Source: Chlamydiota bacterium (GTDB taxonomy: Bacteria > Auribacterota > JACPWU01). Taken from it: a stretch of DNA of 64,000 nt. How positions within the stretch are numbered: position 1 is the stretch's first letter; each line of letters starts with the position of its first letter. This document shows positions 1 to 8,193 of the stretch, piece after piece. Below the pieces are notes generated by a model. The model made no database searches. It was not told the origin of the DNA and worked only from the letters and a program-made list of their open reading frames with translations. Location of the stretch: positions 1 to 64,000 of the forward strand of contig JACOUC010000017.1 of the NCBI GenBank assembly GCA_016178055.1, given 5' to 3'. A program made the translations under genes and the position numbers.

Positions 1-66
1 TGACTGGGGAGAACTCAAAACAAACGAAAAGACAAAAAATAAAAATGCAAAAAACGAAAAGAGGTT
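1..66. other. A-rich intergenic start of window
   Basis: This is an A-rich, low-complexity stretch with a loose 7-base rhythm of runs such as ACAAAAA, ATAAAAA and AACGAAA. I see no gene, promoter or terminator in it. It directly precedes the 74-bp tandem duplication and resembles the degenerate heptamer arrays found elsewhere in the window, though less clearly. Confidence 0.35.
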
Positions 67-214
67 GGTAATGGAAAAACTTACGTAGATTTATTCAGGG
101 ATGGCGCTTCATTTTTTTCTTGCATCCCTTTTTCATAGATGGTAATGGAAAAACTTACGTAGATTTATTCAGGGATGGCGCTTCATTTTTTTCTTGCATC
201 CCTTTTTCATAGAT
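67..214 (+). repeat. Perfect 74-bp tandem duplication
   Basis: Bases 67-140 and 141-214 are identical over 74 bp, beginning GGTAATGGAAAAACTTACG and ending TTTTTCATAGAT. The ATG of the first large gene (213) lies at the very end of the second copy, and an in-frame TAG (210-212) immediately precedes it. No Shine-Dalgarno sequence is visible before that ATG. The exact identity suggests a recent event or an assembly artefact. Confidence 0.9.
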
Positions 215-1976
215 GACCCCAGATGATCATACAGCGCCCACGATACTGGCGTCAAATATTCGTCAGAAATCTGAGCAGCTTATTTCATTAGCTAAAACCC
301 GCCCAAGAGTTTCAGCAGTCCAGAGCGCATCTGATCTTGCGGCTGGGCTAGATTCAAAAATTTGGAATCGGGAGCGGGAGGCTCAACTGAAGCTCTTCCG
401 GTTTGCGCGGGAATTTAAGAATGCCGTAAACCAATATGGATCGCTGGCCCAATTCCCTCAGGAGTTGTTCGATAAGCTGAGCTCGATGATTTCTTTTGAA
501 AGTCTTTCAGATGAAGCGTTGAAATATGCCCTGGGTTTTATTGTCCTTAATGCACGCACAGAAAGCGAATATGTCATGGATGAACGGGGACGATTCCCGT
601 TTAATTTAGTGCTTTATATCGCATTGCAGCGCTCCGGCATTTCATATCAAGAATTGCATCAAAACAATAGGGCGCAATCCAGATTAATAGGATTAGTGGG
701 AGATCATTATGCCATGGAAAACCTAATGCGGACGATTCACGGCGAGAATCACCCGCTTGCCGACGCGGATCAATATTATTCACGGCAAATACAGGTTAAA
801 ATAAGTCAGGACTCCGGAAAGCAGAATCAATTCGAAAAAGAATTTACAGATTTGCTCAAACTATTTAGATCAAGACCCATTTTATTTCCGGATATTGCTG
901 AAAAATATTATGGAAATGATGGATCTTCGCAAATCATCGTTCTGGACCGTTTTAAAAGTCAATTTGAAGAAGAATTTTATCTCTCACCCGCAAAATATAT
1001 AGAGGGGTTAACGGAATTATTGAGGGATGATCTTATATTGAGTCCGGATAGGCTGGAAACGATAGCCGATTTTTATGATCAAACGCAAAATATGCCGCAT
1101 TGTCCGGGAGAAGATCGCGGAAAAGTCAGGAGATTTCAGCTTGAAGATGGGCGATGGGTATACGCTAAGAGAGTTGCCCTACTGCGCGTAAGACATCCTG
1201 CAGAGGAAATCAGGAAAGCAATTCAGGTGGATGAAGCTCTGAGAGAATTGCGCCCTCAGTACCGGGCACAGGAATTCATCGGTGTCGTCTATGACCAGGG
1301 CAATTTTTATTTGCTTTCACTGGGAGTTTTGGCTGAAAGGACGGTTTTGGATTTGGAACAGAAACCGCCTGAACTGGCCCGGATTGAGCAAATATTACGG
1401 GATGCGGGGGTCGGTCATCCGGAGGGACTCATACGCTGGAAACAAATGCTTGTGCAGGATGATGGTGGGATAAGAATTATTGATTTTGAGACATTGCCGT
1501 CTCCCCGTGAACTGGCGATGAATAGGCCCGATTCTGTCAGGCAGGAACAGGACATTATTCGGGAACAGGAGAGAGCATACGCAGATTTTCCCGGCAAGCC
1601 TGAAAAGACCGGTCAAGAAGGTTCAGGAGGGACAGAGTTTATCACGGCCTTATTCTTAGCGACGGGCGCGGCGATTGCTCTTTTGGCATCCCATCAGGCT
1701 GGGGCGGCCGAGCTTAGTCGGGGCGTGCTAGGGCTTTTCGGATCTTCCAATATGATATGGGGAGCTGTTTTGGGCACGTTCGCTCTTCTAGGGATTAAGG
1801 AAATATTCTTTCAGGTAGAGCTGCTGGATGAGGCCACAATTGTGCATGAAACTGCGCACATCCTATTTCCAGAGGCAGATCACGAAGTGATTGAAGCGAT
1901 GGGCTTAGTTCGAACTAAGGAGGTTTTCTTTGATCAGTTCTTTGGCTCAATCCAAAGAAAAGACTGCACTATATAA
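213..1976 (+). CDS. Large unfamiliar protein: kinase-like region, membrane hairpin, HExxH
   Basis: This is a 587-aa protein of no family I recognise with certainty. Residues about 300-430 look like a degenerate protein-kinase/aminoglycoside-phosphotransferase fold: WVYAKR near residue 318 resembles the ATP-binding lysine strand, and IRIIDFE near 421 resembles the DFG strand. No catalytic HxD is visible. Residues about 475-530 form two hydrophobic segments, and HETAH (545-549) is an HExxH zinc-protease-type motif close to the C-terminus. The start is uncertain because no RBS precedes ATG 213 and the codon lies in a tandem duplication, so the true N-terminus may be missing. The 3' end overlaps the next ORF, whose RBS lies inside this gene. 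Kinase or protease activity is inference only. Confidence 0.6.
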   Translation: MTPDDHTAPTILASNIRQKSEQLISLAKTRPRVSAVQSASDLAAGLDSKIWNREREAQLKLFRFAREFKNAVNQYGSLAQFPQELFDKLSSMISFESLSDEALKYALGFIVLNARTESEYVMDERGRFPFNLVLYIALQRSGISYQELHQNNRAQSRLIGLVGDHYAMENLMRTIHGENHPLADADQYYSRQIQVKISQDSGKQNQFEKEFTDLLKLFRSRPILFPDIAEKYYGNDGSSQIIVLDRFKSQFEEEFYLSPAKYIEGLTELLRDDLILSPDRLETIADFYDQTQNMPHCPGEDRGKVRRFQLEDGRWVYAKRVALLRVRHPAEEIRKAIQVDEALRELRPQYRAQEFIGVVYDQGNFYLLSLGVLAERTVLDLEQKPPELARIEQILRDAGVGHPEGLIRWKQMLVQDDGGIRIIDFETLPSPRELAMNRPDSVRQEQDIIREQERAYADFPGKPEKTGQEGSGGTEFITALFLATGAAIALLASHQAGAAELSRGVLGLFGSSNMIWGAVLGTFALLGIKEIFFQVELLDEATIVHETAHILFPEADHEVIEAMGLVRTKEVFFDQFFGSIQRKDCTI

Positions 1977-2451
1977 GATTTTGGAAATACAAGAGGGGAC
2001 GAAAGAGGAAAAACAATTTTTGGCTCAATGGGCGGCTGTCATTAAGGCAAGGGTTCAAGAGCTGTGCGGGCAGGGGCTGGAATTAGAAACAGAGACTCTT
2101 CCAGATGGTGCTTACATCTTTTATTTTGGCGATGAAGAAAATGATAAAGAGGGTTATGACTTCAGCACTCCTTATGGCAATCATGTGGGTGATATGAAAT
2201 TTTTTGTCAGCTTGAAACATCTGATGAATATTCCAAAAGCGCATCGTCAGGCCGATTTTATGTTTGGCACCTCACATGAGGCCATTCATGAAATAAGCGG
2301 AAGAGGCGATGAGATTCATAAGTATTTAACACCTCAGGATGCAAGAATTCTCCGAACGGGAAAAATTGGAAATGTCCAAGTCATTGAGAATGCAGACATC
2401 TTTAGTCAAGTCTTTTTGAAAACAAGGATGTCGTACATACATATGCTATAA
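1930..2451 (+). CDS. HExxH protein, probable N-terminal piece of the next large gene
   Basis: This 173-aa ORF starts at TTG 1930, six bases after a strong AAGGAGG (1917-1923) located inside the preceding gene, which fixes the start well. HEAIH (116-120) is an HExxH motif followed by a further histidine, as in metallopeptidases. The frame ends at 2451, but the -1 frame is open from 2406 straight into the 1565-aa ORF with plausible protein sequence (for example ENKDVVHTYAIRVVGSS). One extra T in the TTTTT run at 2413-2417 would join them. I read this as the front of one longer gene split by a frameshift, a sequencing error or programmed slippage. A specific function is not known. Confidence 0.6.
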   Translation: MISSLAQSKEKTALYKILEIQEGTKEEKQFLAQWAAVIKARVQELCGQGLELETETLPDGAYIFYFGDEENDKEGYDFSTPYGNHVGDMKFFVSLKHLMNIPKAHRQADFMFGTSHEAIHEISGRGDEIHKYLTPQDARILRTGKIGNVQVIENADIFSQVFLKTRMSYIHML

Positions 2452-2528
2452 GGGTCGTAGGAAGCTCTGTTGAAATTTACCGGGGCAATATCATAATTGT
2501 TCAAGGTGTTCTTGATGAAATAATAAAA

Positions 2529-5500
2529 GTGAAAGATGAGATAGATCAAAATTTGTTTGAGTTGAGTGTGAGGAGAAATGAAAATAGAAGTTTTCAAGCC
2601 GAAGTCCAGAATTTATCCAAAAATGATTTGATGCTTTCCCAAGCTCCAACTGAGTTGGCTATTGAAAAGAAGGCAGATCAATCGGTTCAGGCGAACACCG
2701 TGCAGCCCAAAAAGATAATGAACGGCTTGAAATTGATCGTTCGATCATTTTTGAAGAGGATTGACAAAGGCAAGTATGACATTTTAGGATCAAAGGCTTT
2801 TTTGATGCTTCTTTTTTCTGTGGCTTCTCTCATAGACCCCCATGCAGGAGGACTCTTTTTTATATTATCCGTGGCTTCTATTATTTTGAACAACAGTTTC
2901 TTTTCTTCAAAGATAGAAAAGTGGGGGCTTCCCATAGAGGTAAACCGCATCGAATTACTGAAATATTATGTGAGATGGTGTACTTCAGCACTTTCAAATG
3001 TGTCTTTCTATATTTTATTGACAGCGGCAGAGACGCATCCTGTATGGGTTATTGCTTTAATCTTCTGGGCAGTCGTTGAACCTATTTTATGGAATTTACG
3101 GCCGCGCGCTTTGCAACAGGTTGATTCACAAGAGATTCCAGGGACTATTGCCCAAGCCCTCAATATTGCTAAACAATCTGTGGCAAAAGTAACGGTCAAA
3201 TCTTTAAAGAAATATCTCAATTCATTCAATGGGGATGTTGAAGTGTGGATCAATCCTAAGATGTCTTTAGATATCTATGCTTATCGGGATAACGATGGGA
3301 AATTTATTGTCATTGTAAATGATGAGAGACATTTAAGTTTATTGGATGTGAGAGGTTCTTTGGCCCTTATCGCCTTATGCTACGAAAAGGGCTCTGTATG
3401 GCTGGAAACGCGATATCGATTTTTACACGAAGCACTTAATGAACGTAAGTCGGCGTCTGAAGTCTATCGGTATCTTGAATCTTGTATTCCTGAAGGTTTT
3501 GTCGAGATAAAGGATGCTCATGTATCAAGAACAGGAGGCATTCGCAGGGCGATTGAGAATTTACAGACAGATAGATGGGCTAAATTTCCGAGTGGCGGGG
3601 CAAGTAAAAATATAGCTGGGGGTTTCATTGTTATTGATGTTATTAAAGAACGTCCTGGATGGGACATCCGTATCAGAGCAGGAGGCCAATTCCACATGGC
3701 ACTTGGATATAACCACTCTGAAGGAGATCTTGGTTATCAAACTCTTTATTCAGGTAGAAGCGTCTCTGGACACGTGAGGTGTCAGGAAGATCCCTTGGTG
3801 ACTCTGTACGAAGATCCTGAATCTGTGGATACCATCGTCTTTGTCATGAAGGATTGGTTTGTAGAAAATTTCCCTCGTGAAGGTATCTTGATGGCTCATG
3901 CCGCAGAAAAATATAGTCCCGGATGGCGGTTTATTTCTGAGCTGGAAGACGAACTTAATCATGGAAAGGAGGGTGATGTAATTATCGAAAACATAGGCGA
4001 TGCTGAAAATAAAGATGTGAATGAGGTGATTTGGTGGACGATTGGAGAAGGGCCGCGAGAGATTGTGGAGGTGGAAGTCGATGAACGAGAGATTCATCAA
4101 TATCTGATTCCCAAGAGTAAAACAGAAGGAGAAAAAGTAGAGCCGTGGCAGACTCAGGTTGCGAAAGATCAGGCTGTGACATTTACTTCTGATCAGCTCA
4201 GCCGATTTACTCAAATTCTGGGTAAGGCAAAATACAACGTTTTTCGTCATTCCCGCGGAAGCGGGAATCCAGGACCTTATGAGAGGCAAGTAACAGTGGA
4301 TTCCAGCTCAGAGCCCGGAATGACAGGTAATAATCTGGATTCTGGCTTGCGCCAGAATGACGATAGAGACGATGGTTTAGAAGACAAAGAATTCAGGTGT
4401 CGTTTTTCTTTCGGAATTTTAAAAGGCAAGGACCTGGTCTATGAAAGAAAAGATACAAAAGCATATGTCCATGTCGGACTCTCTGATGGTAGAGGCATAC
4501 TAACGACACCTCAGGCCAGAATCTGGATCGGAGAAAATTTCTTGAAGTGGCTACTAGATCACGGTCCAGAGCTCTTAGAAAAAATATTAGACCACGAATT
4601 AAAGCACCTCGATAATTCCGACTATAGCCACGATGAAGATGACGGCTATTCCGATTTATTAAGAGAGGTTGAACAGGCGTTTCATGAGACGCGCGTTCTG
4701 GTTCCTAGCAAATGGGGAAGACAACATGAATTGCCGCTAGGGATAGTGGATGGAAAAGAGAAAGAAAAAGAGAAAGAAAAAGGCGTACGCAAAATCCATA
4801 TTCGTGAGATTAATAAATCTACTGCGATAAAAGAGGCATTTCCAGGACGAAAATTTACGGAGAAACAAGAACGGGTCCTTATCTGGCTCTATGGACTTGG
4901 CGTGAGAAAACTAGCTCATGTGGTAAAAGTTTTTCCCGGAATTTTTAATTACAGCATTGAAGATAATTTACAGCCGACAGTAGAATATCTTCAGGGGCTT
5001 GGGTCCAAAAAAATAGCCCATATCATCGAAGTTGCCCCTTCTGTTCTGGGCCTAAGCATCAAGGATAATTTAGGCCCTACCGTTCAGTATCTTCGGAGCC
5101 TTGGCGTAGAGAACATAGGTCATGTAATCGATGTTTTTCCCAAGGTGTTCACTTATGATTTGAAAAAAAATCTAAAACCTACGGTTGAATATCTTCAAAG
5201 TCTTCATGTTAAAAGATTGGCTCATATGATTGAGACAGTTCCTTCCGTTTTGGGCCTTAATCTTGGGAAGAGGCTTAAGCCCAGGATTCGATATCTTCGG
5301 AGTTTGAGGGTTGAAAAGATAGGCCATGTGATTGATGTTTTCCCTCAAGCGCTTAATCTGAGTATGAAGAAGATAAAATCTAGGATTCGCTATCTTCGCA
5401 AGGTTGGGGTTAAACGTATGGGGCATGTGATTGAAACTTTGCCTCAAGTGTTGGGTCTTGATATTTCAGAAAATTTGGAACCGACCGTTCAATATCTCCA

Positions 5501-7226
5501 AAAAATAGGGGTCAAGAGAATAGGCGATGTGATTGATCTTTTCCCTAAAGTTCTCAGTTATAGCGTCAAAGAAAATCTGGAGCCCACAGTAGAGTATCTC
5601 GAAAGTCTCGGAGTGAACGTTGCTCAGATCATTGAGATTTTTCCAGCGGTTTTAGGTTATAGCCTTGAAGATAAACTTAAACCCACGGTCGCCCTCTTGA
5701 ATCGTATTCGAAAAGATTCTGTGGTCGAGATCCGTGAGCTTCAGGACCTTCTGATGAAAAATCCGGAACTGATCAAAATGATCTTAGACGTGACCGAAGA
5801 AGCAACTCAGGCTGTTCATGATGTTAAGGGAGTGATTGCGATTTATAGAAAATTGGATGGAGAAGTGATGCATCGTCATCATCAGAGTGCTGCACAGTGG
5901 CTTAAGTCTGCAAAAGATGAAGAGACTCTCGGGCGAATAAAAGACGAGCTTAAAGAGATCATCCGAGAAATTTCTGATTCATTGAATATGAATACTGGGT
6001 CTCGAGTAGAGTTGGATGATCAGTTTGAGGCATGGTTGAAAGAGAATGGCATCTTAACTCATGCTGAAACACTCAAGGGTTATGTGAGCGCGCTGAGAAG
6101 AACGCTTCCACAAATTCTGGAAACATTGGGAGAAAATTTAGAGAAATACCGTGTTGCAAGAGGCAATCAACTTTCTCCTGATGAACTGAATCAATGGATC
6201 CAAAATTTAAGTGATTTAATTCAAGCCACAAGATCTAAAGATGGAAAAGTGCTCCAGAATTTAGCCCTTGAACTAAAAGGGATTCAAACGCTGGAGGAGT
6301 TGGGCGTGACCGACGAGGTAAAGGCGTTTGGAAATGAGATGAAAGGGAGACTATCAAAAGACGGTCTTTTATTGGATTTTAGAACAGGTACCTATGGTTC
6401 CATTGGGAGTGCCCTGGAAGATAGAAAATCAATTCCGGGTGGATCCGTGCTCGTTCAAAAGTTGGAGACCAGAGAAACAGGAATCGATGCGATTGAGATT
6501 AGAAAATCAGAGGATGCTAATTTAACAAAAGGTAGAATGGCCAGATGGGCCTTTATTTATGCTGGGTTCAAGGCGCAATTGAAGAGATTAAAAGATGCTA
6601 TTTTTAAAGCCGCATTGAAGCGGCTTGAAAGTTATGAGATTCCGGACAAGGTTATCTTTTCCATTGATATTGATTTCTTGAGAGACCCTCAGAAGGCAGA
6701 AAAAGTGATGTTCGATGTAGCTCAGATGAGAAAATCTCAAAAAGCGGGAATTGTATTTTTTGACACGAGGGGAGACGAGGATTTTCAAGAATTTGTGAGA
6801 AAAAAATATAGGGTTCGTGAGGATGATATTCTGGTTGTTACTGGAGAAAATACTGGCAAACAATTGATTGATCAGATTTGGCGGCATTCATTTGATGTGT
6901 TAACGAATAAAAAAGAACAAGTCCGTGTGATTGGCTTTGAGGAAAACTGGAAGCTCTACGGCGATTATCTTTTAACTCAAAAAATCCCTGCCGTGTGCGG
7001 GGACAAAGACTTTGATTTTGAGCAATTGCTTTTGACGGTACTCTATTCAGGAGATGAAGTCCAATTGAGAGCTCTTATGAGAGACCAACTCCAGTTGACT
7101 CGTGAAGAAATCAATGATTTGCTCCCAAAAGATGGAAAAATTCCTCCTTTAAAAACGGCCATTCACCTGGGTCGTGACATAGATGCCGCTGCCCGCGCCG
7201 CGGGGGTTATTGAGAAGAATATGTAA
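2529..7226 (+). CDS. Giant multidomain protein with mTERF-like repeats and HExxH
   Basis: The listed GTG start has no RBS, and the frame is open back to 2406, so the real gene probably continues from the preceding ORF through a frameshift. Visible parts, numbered from 2529, are hydrophobic segments at about 87-115 and 155-190, and a long region of unknown fold. An in-frame palindromic DNA repeat encodes about residues 573-611. HELKH (689-693) sits in an acidic, His-rich context, and a short KEKEKEK linker follows. Eight 33-34-aa repeats at 783-1052 match the mTERF pattern (LGV..I..VI..FP.VL....NL.PTV.YL). A helical region and a 500-aa C-terminal part end in AARAAGVIEKNM. mTERF proteins bind nucleic acid in eukaryotic organelles; a nucleic-acid role here is inference. 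The final residues recur in a degraded copy at 7984-8067. Confidence 0.65.
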   Translation: MKDEIDQNLFELSVRRNENRSFQAEVQNLSKNDLMLSQAPTELAIEKKADQSVQANTVQPKKIMNGLKLIVRSFLKRIDKGKYDILGSKAFLMLLFSVASLIDPHAGGLFFILSVASIILNNSFFSSKIEKWGLPIEVNRIELLKYYVRWCTSALSNVSFYILLTAAETHPVWVIALIFWAVVEPILWNLRPRALQQVDSQEIPGTIAQALNIAKQSVAKVTVKSLKKYLNSFNGDVEVWINPKMSLDIYAYRDNDGKFIVIVNDERHLSLLDVRGSLALIALCYEKGSVWLETRYRFLHEALNERKSASEVYRYLESCIPEGFVEIKDAHVSRTGGIRRAIENLQTDRWAKFPSGGASKNIAGGFIVIDVIKERPGWDIRIRAGGQFHMALGYNHSEGDLGYQTLYSGRSVSGHVRCQEDPLVTLYEDPESVDTIVFVMKDWFVENFPREGILMAHAAEKYSPGWRFISELEDELNHGKEGDVIIENIGDAENKDVNEVIWWTIGEGPREIVEVEVDEREIHQYLIPKSKTEGEKVEPWQTQVAKDQAVTFTSDQLSRFTQILGKAKYNVFRHSRGSGNPGPYERQVTVDSSSEPGMTGNNLDSGLRQNDDRDDGLEDKEFRCRFSFGILKGKDLVYERKDTKAYVHVGLSDGRGILTTPQARIWIGENFLKWLLDHGPELLEKILDHELKHLDNSDYSHDEDDGYSDLLREVEQAFHETRVLVPSKWGRQHELPLGIVDGKEKEKEKEKGVRKIHIREINKSTAIKEAFPGRKFTEKQERVLIWLYGLGVRKLAHVVKVFPGIFNYSIEDNLQPTVEYLQGLGSKKIAHIIEVAPSVLGLSIKDNLGPTVQYLRSLGVENIGHVIDVFPKVFTYDLKKNLKPTVEYLQSLHVKRLAHMIETVPSVLGLNLGKRLKPRIRYLRSLRVEKIGHVIDVFPQALNLSMKKIKSRIRYLRKVGVKRMGHVIETLPQVLGLDISENLEPTVQYLQKIGVKRIGDVIDLFPKVLSYSVKENLEPTVEYLESLGVNVAQIIEIFPAVLGYSLEDKLKPTVALLNRIRKDSVVEIRELQDLLMKNPELIKMILDVTEEATQAVHDVKGVIAIYRKLDGEVMHRHHQSAAQWLKSAKDEETLGRIKDELKEIIREISDSLNMNTGSRVELDDQFEAWLKENGILTHAETLKGYVSALRRTLPQILETLGENLEKYRVARGNQLSPDELNQWIQNLSDLIQATRSKDGKVLQNLALELKGIQTLEELGVTDEVKAFGNEMKGRLSKDGLLLDFRTGTYGSIGSALEDRKSIPGGSVLVQKLETRETGIDAIEIRKSEDANLTKGRMARWAFIYAGFKAQLKRLKDAIFKAALKRLESYEIPDKVIFSIDIDFLRDPQKAEKVMFDVAQMRKSQKAGIVFFDTRGDEDFQEFVRKKYRVREDDILVVTGENTGKQLIDQIWRHSFDVLTNKKEQVRVIGFEENWKLYGDYLLTQKIPAVCGDKDFDFEQLLLTVLYSGDEVQLRALMRDQLQLTREEINDLLPKDGKIPPLKTAIHLGRDIDAAARAAGVIEKNM
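4245..4362 (+). repeat. REP-like palindromic repeat inserted in frame in a CDS
   Basis: Three related imperfect hairpin units lie in a row: 4245-4272 (CGTCATTCCCGC..GCGGGAATCCAG), 4297-4325 (TGGATTCC..GGAATGACA) and 4335-4362 (CTGGATTC..GAATGACG). This is the widespread 'CGTCATTCCCGC/GGGAATCCAG' extragenic palindrome type, here inside an open reading frame. It is translated as residues such as RHSRGSGNPG without a stop. Confidence 0.8.
4875..5684 (+). repeat. Eight tandem mTERF-like protein repeats
   Basis: Units begin at 4875, 4977, 5079, 5181, 5283, 5382, 5484 and 5586, at 102 or 99 bp spacing (34 or 33 aa), with a ninth partial unit at 5685. The consensus is roughly TVEYLxSLGVxxIxHVI, then (D/E)xFPxVLxxS, then xxxNLxP. 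The units have diverged from one another in DNA, which argues for old, selected protein repeats and not recent DNA duplication. Confidence 0.8.
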
Positions 7227-7299
7227 TTCCTGTAGCAACTATTTTTGATGTATAATGACCTCATTGAAATAGGAGTAACCTTGGGATTAAAATTCTAAG

Positions 7300-7447
7300 A
7301 CCTCTGAAAAAGGCCCATCTGCAACGCTTCCTGCTTCGCTCAGTCGTGCGGCGTACCGGAAAACGTACGCCCTCCTCCTTCGCTCGCAGCGCGCTTCCCT
7401 CTGGGACCTTTTTGAGAGGTCTCCAGAAGTAAGGGTTTTTCAGAGGT
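7300..7447. repeat. MITE-like palindromic element with 12-bp terminal inverted repeats
   Basis: ACCTCTGAAAAA (7300-7311) and TTTTTCAGAGGT (7436-7447) are perfect inverted ends of a 148-bp noncoding element. An internal stem GGCGTAC/GTACGCC lies at 7350-7356 and 7365-7371. The element is more GC-rich than its surroundings and sits between the giant gene and the broken DUF4258 gene. I see no transposase in it, so it would be non-autonomous. Confidence 0.7.
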
Positions 7448-7455
7448 TTCATTCT

Positions 7456-7707
7456 ATGAATGTTGATCTACACCCTCATGCTGTAGAACGCATGATGGAA
7501 AGAGGGGCGAGTGAGCAGGATGTTCAGGAAGCTGTGTTGACGGGGGAACGTTTCCCTGCAAAATTTGGGCGTGTAGGCTTCCGCAAAAATTTTGTGTTTG
7601 ATGCATCTTAGAAAGGGCGACATTACTTTACAAAACAGGTTGAAATTTTTACAGTTGAAGAAAAATCAAGATGGTTGGTGTTAACCGTGATTACAAGATA
7701 TTTTTAA
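7456..7707 (+). pseudogene. DUF4258-like gene interrupted by an in-frame TAG
   Basis: Reading from ATG 7456 gives MNVDLHPHAVERMMERGAS and continues as a typical DUF4258 protein, with the N-terminal HAxxRMxxRG signature, until TAG at 7609-7611. The same frame then resumes with sensible sequence (KGRHYFTKQVEIFTVEE) to TAA at 7705-7707. The full length would be 83 codons, normal for the family. DUF4258 proteins often pair with small partners in toxin-antitoxin-like modules, and a DUF2283 gene follows 12 bp downstream. A nonsense mutation is the simplest reading; recoding or a sequencing error are alternatives. Confidence 0.75.
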
Positions 7708-7719
7708 TGGGAGATTCCT

Positions 7720-7956
7720 GTGAAACTCACTTATGATCCTCGATATAACATTGCCTATCTTCGTTTGCACGAGAAGACGGATTCAGTCCAGACCCTTCAT
7801 ATTAGTGATGAGCTCAATGTGGATATTTCCTCGGATGGGACCATCTATGGGATTGAGCTTTTGAATGCAAATAAGCAATTGTGTGGAGAGGATGCAGGGA
7901 AGCTGGTTTTTATAAATGAAGCCTTAGGAAAAAGTAAGGAAATTTCGTTTAAGTAG
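7720..7956 (+). CDS. DUF2283 family protein
   Basis: This 78-aa protein begins at GTG 7720, preceded by GGGAG (7709-7713). The pattern MKLTYDPRYNIAYLRL, then SDELNVDISSDGTIYGIELL, is characteristic of DUF2283: a DxxxDxLYI-type strand followed by a 'vxvDvdxdGxixGIEIL' strand. The family commonly sits immediately after DUF4258 genes, as here, and the pair is suspected to be a toxin-antitoxin-type module. Because the upstream partner is interrupted, this copy may be a leftover. Its biochemical function is not known to me. Confidence 0.75.
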   Translation: MKLTYDPRYNIAYLRLHEKTDSVQTLHISDELNVDISSDGTIYGIELLNANKQLCGEDAGKLVFINEALGKSKEISFK

Positions 7957-7983
7957 AAATTACTGATAATCATAAAAGTTAGT

Positions 7984-8067
7984 CTCGATTTGCTCGAATC
8001 CACTCACCTCGGCTGTGACCTCGGTGCTGTTGCCCGTCCAGCGGGTATTGCTGAGAAGAATATTTAA
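7984..8067 (+). pseudogene. Degraded C-terminal tail paralogous to the giant protein
   Basis: The open frame 7984-8067 encodes LDLLESTHLGCDLGAVARPA, then GIAEKNI and a TAA stop. It aligns with the last residues of the giant protein (KTAIHLGRDIDAAARAAGVI, then EKNM and stop). No upstream coding part is recognisable within the 27 bp after the DUF2283 stop, so this is a remnant. It could come from a tandem paralogue or from a partial duplication of the giant gene's 3' end. The rest of the gap to 8193 shows nothing definite. Confidence 0.6.
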
Positions 8068-8193
8068 TCATCTCATAAGCAACATTTCATTTTTATTCTC
8101 CAGAAAGTATGATGTATTTGTACTATCAGGAGATGAAGTATGAATGGTTCTGTGCCGATGTATACTGATATGACAAGCGGTTTGTTCTTAGGT

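Noticed and set aside
3750-4289. 179-aa minus-strand ORF opposite the giant gene
   Set aside because: It runs antisense to a clearly coding region, and its start lies in the palindromic repeat translated on the other strand.
5172-5447. 91-aa minus-strand ORF with repeated NHM and PK motifs
   Set aside because: It is the shadow of the mTERF-like repeat region on the other strand.
7990-8005. GCTCGAATCC resembling a tRNA T-loop
   Set aside because: No acceptor or anticodon stems can be formed around it; the sequence belongs to the degraded paralogue tail. No tRNA was found in the window.
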